Part shown: positions 1 through 5,402 of the stretch, in pieces
Layout of the letters: each line of letters opens with the position of its first letter
How positions within the stretch are numbered: position 1 is the first letter of the stretch
Assembly: GCA_002329445.1 (NCBI GenBank)
Contig: DCTU01000364.1
Span: 1 to 5,402 of the forward strand
Length of the DNA: 5,402 nucleotides
Direction: 5' to 3'
DNA from: a bacterium UBP9_UBA1432
GTDB lineage: Bacteria > Vulcanimicrobiota > Xenobia > Xenobiales > Xenobiaceae
The notes under the pieces: generated by a model
Databases searched by the model: none
Seen by the model: only the letters and a program-made list of their open reading frames with translations
Told to the model about the DNA's origin: nothing
Made by a program: the position numbers and the translations under genes

Positions 1-341
<341 letters not shown>

Positions 342-534
342 GAGAGCTCCAGGGTCGGAGAGTCTGGGGTGGCCACCTGCCCGGCACGGACCGGCGGGCC
401 GCTGCCGCCGAAGGTCCTCCCCTCGAAGGCCAGAGGCCCTGGGCGGACCTCTCCGCAACATACCACCCCCGGCCGCCGAGCGCCAGGATCCCGCAGGATC
501 GAAGTTGGACGAGGCGAAGCGCCTGGGACCGCGC
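342..534. promoter_or_regulatory. Divergent intergenic region between the topoisomerase gene and the kinase operon
   Basis: This non-coding gap lies between two divergently transcribed genes, so by position it should hold promoters for both. I found no convincing sigma-70 -35/-10 pair. The best minus-strand -10-like hexamer is TATGTT (complement of 457-462), with only TGGCGC at the -35 distance. On the plus strand TTGGAC (505-510) has no matching -10. No strong inverted repeat that could be an operator, no tRNA and no terminator stem was seen. The promoter role is inferred from layout alone. Confidence 0.45.
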
Positions 535-1704
535 ATGAACTGGGGGCGGAGGAACGAGTTGAACCAGACCAGTGCCGGCCCGACGCCGAGCGACCCCCCC
601 GAAGGGCAGACACCTTCCGAGAGAGCGCTCTTCCTGGCCCTGCAGGAGGCGGATCGCCGCAAGGACGAACTGCTGGCCGCCTTGGGGCACGAACTGCGCA
701 ACCCCATGTCGGCGCTGGCCGCCAGCGTCGGGCTGTTGCGCCAGGAGAACCTGCCACCCGAGAAGCGCCAGCGCGCCTTGGATCTGATGGAACGCCAGAT
801 CTACGCGATGTCCTCGACGGTGGACGATCTTCTGGAGCTCTCCCGCCTGAACCGGGGCCGGATCACCCTGGAACGGCAGATCCTGGATCTGGGCTGCCTG
901 GTTTCCTGCACCCTGGAAGACCGCCGCGCCGAATTCGAGTCCCAGGGCCTGGAATTATCAGTCCAACTGCCGGACGGACCGGTCCGGGTGAACGGGGACC
1001 CGGCGCGGCTCGGCGAGCTCCTGATGCATCTGGTGACCCACGCGGCCCGCTCCGCCCCCGGCGCCGACGGGATCCAGGTGAACCTGGCCTGCGAGGGGCT
1101 GGAGGCGCGGCTGTCGGTCTGTCGGGGAGGATCCTGCCTGGCTCCCGAGAGCCCGGATCCCTTCGAACCCTTCGGCCGGCTGGTGGCGGGGACTTCCGGC
1201 CTGGGACTCTCGCTGGCGCGAGGGATCGCCGAGCTCCACGGAGGAAGTGCGCGGGCCCTGAGCCCCGGGACCCGGACGGGTCTTTGCCTGGAAATCCGCC
1301 TTCCCCTGGCCCCCGAGCTGGAGAAGGGCCTCGATGTCCTGATCGTCGAGGACGACCCCGACTCGGCCGAGCTGATGGCCCTGCTGCTGGAGTCCCTGGG
1401 ACACCGCCCCCGCACGGCGCACGACGGACCGCACGCCCTCCAGGCCGTACAGGACGCGCTCCCCGACGTCGTGTTCTGCGATCTGGGCCTGCCAGCTCCC
1501 CTGGACGGCTGCACGGTGGCCCGGATGCTGCGTCAGGAGCCCGGGGGCGAAGACCTGCTGCTGGTGGCCTTGACCGGTTCGGGGAGCGAACGGGACCGGG
1601 TCCGCTCGAGGCAGGCCGGATTCGACCTGCACCTGGTCAAGCCCGCCTCCCCCGAGCAGTTGCACTCGCTTCTGGCGACACGCCCCCCTCGCGCTCCTCG
1701 ATGA
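535..1704 (+). CDS. Soluble hybrid histidine kinase with C-terminal receiver domain; degenerate ATP-binding boxes
   Basis: This is a two-component signalling protein of 389 aa, laid out as a short N-terminal tail (1-40), HisKA (about 41-120), HATPase_c (about 150-255) and receiver (about 266-385). No membrane segment or sensor domain is visible, so it should be cytoplasmic and take input from a partner. The H-box GHELRNP is intact with His52. The HATPase domain is unusual: the N-box reads HLVTHAARS, with His165 and His169 where NLLxNA is expected, and the G1 box reads VCRGGSC, with Arg197 replacing the conserved Asp. The F-box (FEPF, 210-213) and G2 box (SGLGL, 221-225) remain. The receiver is complete: acidic pocket 272-274, phospho-acceptor Asp316, Thr347 and Lys369. 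There is no output domain. It is the first gene of the operon and its stop overlaps the next start. The start could instead be TTG at 559, which has a better ribosome site. Domain calls are firm; kinase activity is doubtful. Confidence 0.9.
   Translation: MNWGRRNELNQTSAGPTPSDPPEGQTPSERALFLALQEADRRKDELLAALGHELRNPMSALAASVGLLRQENLPPEKRQRALDLMERQIYAMSSTVDDLLELSRLNRGRITLERQILDLGCLVSCTLEDRRAEFESQGLELSVQLPDGPVRVNGDPARLGELLMHLVTHAARSAPGADGIQVNLACEGLEARLSVCRGGSCLAPESPDPFEPFGRLVAGTSGLGLSLARGIAELHGGSARALSPGTRTGLCLEIRLPLAPELEKGLDVLIVEDDPDSAELMALLLESLGHRPRTAHDGPHALQAVQDALPDVVFCDLGLPAPLDGCTVARMLRQEPGGEDLLLVALTGSGSERDRVRSRQAGFDLHLVKPASPEQLHSLLATRPPRAPR
548..561 (+). promoter_or_regulatory. Strong Shine-Dalgarno (GGAGGA) before an alternative TTG start of the hybrid kinase
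   Basis: GGAGG at 548-552 sits six bases before an in-frame TTG at 559-561, which is near-ideal spacing. The ATG at 535 has only a weak GGGA about six bases upstream. If TTG is the true start the kinase loses eight residues, with no effect on any domain. The sequence favours TTG on ribosome-site strength and ATG on codon preference. Confidence 0.5.
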
Positions 1705-2678
1705 GGGCTCCGTCCTGTGCCGCCATCCTCAGGCTGGATGCCCTGGGCGACAGCCTGCTGGCCTTGCCGGCGGTCGAGGCCCTGGGCCGCGCCTGGCCCC
1801 AGACCCGCCTGGTGGTGGTGGCTTCCACCGTCGGATATCCGGTCTTCGCGGGATGCGCCGAGGTGTGGGTGGGGACCGAGGACCTGGCGCGACGCCTCCA
1901 AGAGATCGGCTGTGAGGTGGTCCTGAGCTTCACCGAGAAGCGCCCGGCCCTCCAGGCCGCCGCCCGCTCGGGAGCCTCGGTGCGGGTGGGCTTCGACCCG
2001 GGGCGAACCCAGCCGTTGAAGTCGCTCTGGCTGCGGACGGCCCTGACCCACCGGGTCCCCTGGCCCAATTGCCCGGACCGGGACCCGGGCATGCACGAGG
2101 TCGAGCGCTTCTTCCTGCTGCTGGGGGCCCTGGGATTGGACCTGCCGCACCCGCCTCCGCCCCTCCGCTTCACTCCAGGCGAAGAGGACCGGGCCTGGGC
2201 TCGGGACTTCCTGGCCTCCTTCGACTCCCCTCCGGTGGCCGTGCAGTGGATGCCCCGCTGGACGGCGGGCGGTTGGCCAGAGACCCTGGTCGGGGAGGTC
2301 GTGGACCGCCTGGGCGGCCCCAAAGCCGTACTCTTCGCGCCCCCGGACCAGCCCCGAGCCGAGCCCTGGGCCCGTCAACGCGGCCTGGAGTGGTCCTGCA
2401 CGCCCGAGCTGGGACGATATGCGGCGGTCTTGTCGGGATGCCGGGCGCTGATCACCCCGGATGGAGGGGCCGCCCACGTGGCCGCCGCCGTGGGGACCCC
2501 GGTGGTGGACCTCTTCTTCCAGCGTCACAGCGCCCATACCGTGCGTCGCTGGCACCCCTGGAGGGTGGAGCACCGCATCGTTCTCAGGGGGGATTACGTC
2601 GCCGGAGCCGAGAAGGATCTGGCCGAGAGGCTCGTGGCCTCTGTCGAGGAGCTGTGTCGATCCAATTCAGCATCGTAG
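1701..2678 (+). CDS. Glycosyltransferase family 9 (ADP-heptosyltransferase-like) protein
   Basis: This 325-aa protein is a GT-B fold sugar transferase of the family that adds heptose, or related sugars from nucleotide donors, to LPS core on the inner face of the inner membrane. The N-terminal signature LRLDALGDSLLALPAVEAL (residues 10-28) carries Asp17, which aligns with the catalytic Asp13 of E. coli WaaC. The C-terminal donor-site loop is ITPDGGAAHVAAAVGTPVV, with Asp254 and His259; the usual DTG or DSG is DGG here. At the position of the conserved WaaC Lys192 (KxWP) it has GGWP (190-193), so that lysine is absent. It ends with a WHPWRVEHRIV block shared in form with the second GT9 downstream. 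The start was chosen because its ATG overlaps the kinase stop (ATGA, 1701-1704) and the GT9 signature follows directly. No Shine-Dalgarno is visible, so translation probably depends on coupling. The family is sure; donor and acceptor are unknown. Confidence 0.92.
   Translation: MRAPSCAAILRLDALGDSLLALPAVEALGRAWPQTRLVVVASTVGYPVFAGCAEVWVGTEDLARRLQEIGCEVVLSFTEKRPALQAAARSGASVRVGFDPGRTQPLKSLWLRTALTHRVPWPNCPDRDPGMHEVERFFLLLGALGLDLPHPPPPLRFTPGEEDRAWARDFLASFDSPPVAVQWMPRWTAGGWPETLVGEVVDRLGGPKAVLFAPPDQPRAEPWARQRGLEWSCTPELGRYAAVLSGCRALITPDGGAAHVAAAVGTPVVDLFFQRHSAHTVRRWHPWRVEHRIVLRGDYVAGAEKDLAERLVASVEELCRSNSAS
2646..2656 (+). promoter_or_regulatory. Ribosome binding site and GTG start of the GT2 gene, inside the upstream GT9 gene
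   Basis: GAGGAG at 2646-2651 precedes GTG at 2654 by two bases, or GAGG by four, which is a short spacer. This GTG is the only plausible start close to the first beta strand of the GT2 domain (SIQFSIVVATFNR). No ATG or TTG lies in this frame between 2582 and the domain. It fixes a 25-nt overlap with the preceding gene. Confidence 0.6.
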
Positions 2679-3538
2679 TCGCCACCTTCAACCGCCGGGA
2701 CACCCTGGAAGAGGTCCTGCCCACCCTCCTGGAGCAGACCTTCCCTGCCGAGTCCTACGAGATCCTCCTGTGTGACGCCGGTTCCACCGACGGCACCCGG
2801 GAGATGGTCGAAAGCCTGGCGCGTCCCAACCTGCGTTTCCTGCCGGGTGCTGACTCGGGTCGGGGCGGCGCCCGCAACCGCGGGATCCGCGAAGCCCGCG
2901 GCGAGATCGTCCTTTTCACCGACGCCGACATCCTGGCCGACCCGGACCTGGTGGCCTGCCACGCCCAGGCCCACGCCCGGCATCCCGGCGACGCGGTGGT
3001 TGGCTGCGAGGTCCAGGTCTCGAGCTTCGCGCAGTACCTCGAGTTCCGCCAGAACCCCCAGTCCCATGCCCGCCACAAGCCGACCCGGCGGTTTCTGCCC
3101 TGGCACTATTTCTTGACGGGCAACGCCTCGGTCCGCCGAGAGATCCTTCTGGACGTCGGGATGTTCGACGAATCCTTCACCGGCTACGGGCATGAGGATC
3201 TCGAGCTGGGCTATCGTCTGCTCCAGCAGGGGCTCAAGATCCACTACTGTCCCCAGGCCGTCAACTATCATTGGCACCCGGTCCCCTTCGACGAGCAGTG
3301 CCGCAAGATGCTCCTGGCGGGCCGCTCGACGGTGCGCTTCTACCGCAAGCACAAGGACCTGACCATCCCCCTGCGGATGGGCATGAATCCCCTCTCGCTG
3401 GGGATGCACGCCCTCCTCCCCCGGGGCGGGGCAGTCATGGCCTGGCTGGCAAGCCTGGCTCCCCGATGCCGACTGGCCCGGGCGATCGTCCTGCAACACC
3501 ACTACGTCACGGGGATCAAGGAGGCCTGGCGGGAATGA
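2654..3538 (+). CDS. Glycosyltransferase family 2 with C-terminal galactosyltransferase-like (7C) motif
   Basis: This 294-aa GT-A fold transferase should move a sugar from a nucleotide-sugar to a glycan acceptor in the cytoplasm or at the membrane face. The N-terminus FSIVVATFNRRDTLEEVL (5-22) is the standard GT2 opening. DAGSTDGT (41-48) is the nucleotide-binding DxSxDGT motif, and FTDADIL contains the metal-binding DxD-type triad at 90-92. The acceptor side has TGNASVRRE followed by GMFDE and GYGHEDLELGYRL, with Glu181-Asp182 as the catalytic ED pair typical of Glyco_transf_7C-type GT2 enzymes of polysaccharide synthesis. No transmembrane helices are obvious, so it is not a processive synthase. 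GTG is the start. It overlaps the GT9 before it by 25 nt and the GT9 after it by 4 nt, which points to one polysaccharide pathway. The exact sugar cannot be told. Confidence 0.92.
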   Translation: MSIQFSIVVATFNRRDTLEEVLPTLLEQTFPAESYEILLCDAGSTDGTREMVESLARPNLRFLPGADSGRGGARNRGIREARGEIVLFTDADILADPDLVACHAQAHARHPGDAVVGCEVQVSSFAQYLEFRQNPQSHARHKPTRRFLPWHYFLTGNASVRREILLDVGMFDESFTGYGHEDLELGYRLLQQGLKIHYCPQAVNYHWHPVPFDEQCRKMLLAGRSTVRFYRKHKDLTIPLRMGMNPLSLGMHALLPRGGAVMAWLASLAPRCRLARAIVLQHHYVTGIKEAWRE

Positions 3539-4614
3539 AGAGCCTGCCGCTGGCGGAGATCCGCTCGGTGGTGGTCATCCGGACCGACCACGTCGGCGAC
3601 CTGGTCCTGTCCACCCCCTTCCTGCGGGCCTTGCGGCAGGGGCTGCCCCAGGCGCGGATCACCGCGCTGCTGCCTCCCTACACCTGCCAGGTGCTGCAGG
3701 GCAGCCCCCTGGTGGACGAAGTGCTGGTTCACGACCGGCTGGCCCGTCCCGTGGCCCTCGAGCAGGTGCGCGCCAGCCGTCCCGACCTGGCCATCAGCCT
3801 GGCTCCGCGCAGCCGCTCCTATCGCCTGGCCTGGCGGACCGGAGCGCGCTATCGGGTGGGTTACGTGTATGCCAGCCGCCCCCTGGCCAACCTGGCCTGC
3901 CAGGCCTGGCTGACCCACCGGATGACCGTGGATCTGGACCGCGATCTGGCAGTCGGGCGCCCGATTCCGCACGAGATCGAGCAGTTGCAGAGGCTGGCCG
4001 GCGAGATGGGCCTGCCCTGCCAGGAGGACCGCCTGGAGCTGACGGTTCCCCAGGAGGACCTGGATTTCGGCCGCCATCTGGTGGAGGGCTGGGGATGCCA
4101 GAAGGCGGCCCTGCACCTGGGCGGGGGCTGGGTCACCGAGGGCTGGCGCATCCGCAACCTGGTCCGCCTGGTCGAGGGCCTGCTGTGGTCCACCAACGGC
4201 GGGGGAGTCCTGATCACCTATGGTCCGGCCGAGGAGGCCATGGCCACCCGCCTGGCCGAGGGGCTGGCCACGGCCGGACTTTTGGGGCCGGGATTCCGGA
4301 TCCCGGGACCCGACTCGGATCCGACGCCGTGCGAGCCCCTGCCCATCCGGCTGGCCGGCGGCCTGACCTTCAAGCAGTGGGCAGCCGCCCTGGCAGCGTG
4401 CAGTTGCGTGGTCTCGCCAGACACCGGAGCCGTCCACGTGGCAGCGGCCATGGGCCGCCCGGTCGTGGCCGTCTACCAGGCCTGCTCCCGGCGGCTGTGC
4501 ACCCAGCAGTGGGCTCCCTGGCAGGTCCCCCACCGCATGGTCACCAAGGGGCATCCGGTTCCGACCATGTCCGCCATCCTGCAGGGGGTGGAGGAACTGC
4601 TGCTCGGCAGTTGA
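3535..4614 (+). CDS. Second glycosyltransferase family 9 (ADP-heptosyltransferase-like) protein
   Basis: This 359-aa GT-B transferase is of the same family as the gene at 1701 but clearly diverged from it. VVIRTDHVGDLVLSTPFLRAL (from residue 13) is the N-terminal GT9 signature, with Asp22 as the likely catalytic base. VSPDTGAVHVAAAMGRPVV is the donor-site loop, with Asp296 and His301. At the place of the conserved Lys of KxWP it has EGWR (202-205), so the lysine is replaced by Glu and the Pro by Arg. The C-terminal WAPWQVPHRMV parallels WHPWRVEHRIV of the first GT9. The ATG overlaps the GT2 stop (ATGA, 3535-3538), and AAGGAGG at 3518-3524 lies ten bases upstream as a ribosome site, with GGGA closer. 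It is probably the last gene of the glycan operon. It may add heptose or another sugar to LPS core; specificity is unknown. Confidence 0.92.
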   Translation: MKSLPLAEIRSVVVIRTDHVGDLVLSTPFLRALRQGLPQARITALLPPYTCQVLQGSPLVDEVLVHDRLARPVALEQVRASRPDLAISLAPRSRSYRLAWRTGARYRVGYVYASRPLANLACQAWLTHRMTVDLDRDLAVGRPIPHEIEQLQRLAGEMGLPCQEDRLELTVPQEDLDFGRHLVEGWGCQKAALHLGGGWVTEGWRIRNLVRLVEGLLWSTNGGGVLITYGPAEEAMATRLAEGLATAGLLGPGFRIPGPDSDPTPCEPLPIRLAGGLTFKQWAAALAACSCVVSPDTGAVHVAAAMGRPVVAVYQACSRRLCTQQWAPWQVPHRMVTKGHPVPTMSAILQGVEELLLGS

Positions 4615-4626
4615 ACCCCCGCACCT

Positions 4627-4644
4627 CCCCTCGACCTGGAGGGG
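4627..4644 (+). terminator. Small GC-rich hairpin between the glycan operon and aspS
   Basis: CCCCTC (4627-4632) and GAGGGG (4639-4644) can form a six-base-pair stem with a six-base loop, starting 13 bases after the last glycosyltransferase stop. No T-run follows, so it is not a standard intrinsic terminator. It could weaken read-through, protect the 3' end, or be a leader element of aspS. Low confidence. Confidence 0.25.
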
Positions 4645-4688
4645 GCAGTCCGGCCGCCACCAGGCGCCCTTCCATTCCTGGAGGTCCC

Positions 4689-5402
4689 ATGAACCCCGAG
4701 TTCCACCCCGAGCCCCTTGGCGAACTGCGCCGCACCCACCGATGCGGGGATCTGCGCCGCGAGAATGCGGGCGACGAGGTGGTGCTGATGGGCTGGGTCC
4801 ATCGGCGCCGCGACCTGGGAGGCCTGCTCTTCCTGGATCTGCGGGATCGTCAGGGCCTGACCCAGTGCGTCCTGAACCAGGCCACCGTCCCCCAGGCCTT
4901 CGCCAAGGCCCAGGCCCTGCGCAACGAGTTCGTGGTGGCCCTGCGCGGCCGGGTGGCCGAGCGTTCGGCCGAGACCCGCAACCCGAACCTGCCCACCGGC
5001 GACATCGAGATCCACGTGGAGGAGCTGCGGATCCTCAACACGGCGCGTCCCTTGCCCCTGCAGGTGGCTGAAGAGCAGAACGTCGAGGAAGGGCTGCGGA
5101 TGCAGTACCGCTATCTGGACCTGCGCCGTCCCGTCATGGCCCACAACCTGGCCCTGCGCCACCGCCTGGCCAAGGCGACCCGGGACTACCTGGACAGCCA
5201 GGGCTTCTACGAGGTGGAGACGCCGATCCTGGTGGCCTCCACCCCTGAAGGCGCCCGGGACTACCTGGTTCCCAGCCGCACCCGACCCGGGCACTTCTAC
5301 GCCCTGCCCCAGTCCCCCCAGCTCTACAAGCAGATCCTGATGGTCTCAGGCATCGACCGCTACTTCCAACTGGCCCGCTGCTTCCGCGACGAGGACCTGC
5401 GC
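4689..5402 (+). CDS. aspS: Aspartyl-tRNA synthetase, N-terminal part (cut by window edge)
   Basis: This class IIb synthetase charges tRNA-Asp with aspartate using ATP. The first 238 codons are present. The N-terminal OB-fold anticodon-binding domain (about 15-120) contains GWVHRRRDLGG (35-45) and FLDLRDRQG. The catalytic domain begins with YRYLDLRR (140-147), then the motif 1 region GFYEVETP, the family hallmark PEGARDYLVPSR (186-197), the aspartate-site QSPQLYKQ (208-215) and the start of motif 2, FRDEDLR (232-238), ending exactly at the edge. Leu43 sits where discriminating AspRS enzymes have Leu (E. coli Leu30) and non-discriminating ones have His, so by this residue it should charge only tRNA-Asp. 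GGAGG at 4680-4684 lies four bases before the ATG. The 74-bp gap to the GT9 gene allows a separate promoter or read-through; no promoter was recognisable. Confidence 0.97.
   Translation, partial: MNPEFHPEPLGELRRTHRCGDLRRENAGDEVVLMGWVHRRRDLGGLLFLDLRDRQGLTQCVLNQATVPQAFAKAQALRNEFVVALRGRVAERSAETRNPNLPTGDIEIHVEELRILNTARPLPLQVAEEQNVEEGLRMQYRYLDLRRPVMAHNLALRHRLAKATRDYLDSQGFYEVETPILVASTPEGARDYLVPSRTRPGHFYALPQSPQLYKQILMVSGIDRYFQLARCFRDEDLR

Noticed and set aside
347..360. Inverted repeat CTCC-N6-GGAG over the topoisomerase ribosome site
   Set aside because: Only four base pairs and it does not extend outward; expected by chance in this composition.
955..960. Rare TTA-TCA codon pair in the kinase, considered as a bldA-like control or a sign of transfer
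   Set aside because: It is a single pair in a gene otherwise matching its neighbours in codon use, and nothing suggests a Streptomyces-type host.
1533..2573. Minus-strand open frame of 346 codons, opposite the receiver and first GT9
   Set aside because: It is antisense to genes with clear family motifs; its composition is that of shadow frames in GC-rich DNA and it has no recognisable domain. The same holds for 2594-3502, 3502-4554 and 4473-5294 on the minus strand.
2069..2653. Longer GT2 product starting at 2069
   Set aside because: The extension lies wholly within the first GT9 gene in another frame and has no GT2 features. The domain starts right after the GTG at 2654.
4611..4640. TTGAAC as a -35 box for aspS
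   Set aside because: No -10-like hexamer occurs at 16-18 bases spacing, and the match overlaps the GT9 stop codon.

Overview
The window is a compact stretch of high-GC bacterial chromosome, clearly GC-rich at third codon positions throughout. It holds six protein-coding genes, two of them cut by the window edges. ADP-heptose-type (GT9) glycosyltransferases suggest a diderm, LPS-making bacterium. The type IIA topoisomerase A subunit and the AspRS are ordinary core genes that I cannot place in a phylum by eye; high-GC groups such as Acidobacteriota, Myxococcota or Gemmatimonadota are possible but unproven. I see no mobile element, tRNA, rRNA, CRISPR array or phage sequence.

Left edge, minus strand: the first 113 codons of a DNA gyrase/topoisomerase IV A subunit, including the quinolone-resistance region. 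A non-coding gap of about 190 bp (342-534) separates it from the divergent plus-strand genes and must carry the start signals for both directions, although no clear sigma-70 promoter is visible.

Plus strand, 535-4614: four genes in a tight chain. They are a cytoplasmic hybrid histidine kinase/receiver protein with a damaged ATP-binding domain, a GT9 glycosyltransferase, a GT2 glycosyltransferase and a second GT9 glycosyltransferase. Junctions are 4-nt ATGA overlaps (1701-1704 and 3535-3538) and a 25-nt overlap (2654-2678), so the four are very probably one translationally coupled operon. The simplest reading is a small module for a cell-surface glycan (LPS core, O-antigen or a related polysaccharide), headed by a signalling protein.

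Right edge, plus strand: after a 74-bp gap with a GC-rich hairpin and a duplicated Shine-Dalgarno-like octamer comes the 5' part (238 codons) of aspartyl-tRNA synthetase (aspS), which runs off the window.

There is no obvious previously undescribed system here. The most interesting points are the histidine kinase that keeps its phospho-acceptor histidine but has lost key N-box and G1-box residues, its coupling to glycan genes, and the paired GT9 enzymes that both lack the usual conserved lysine.
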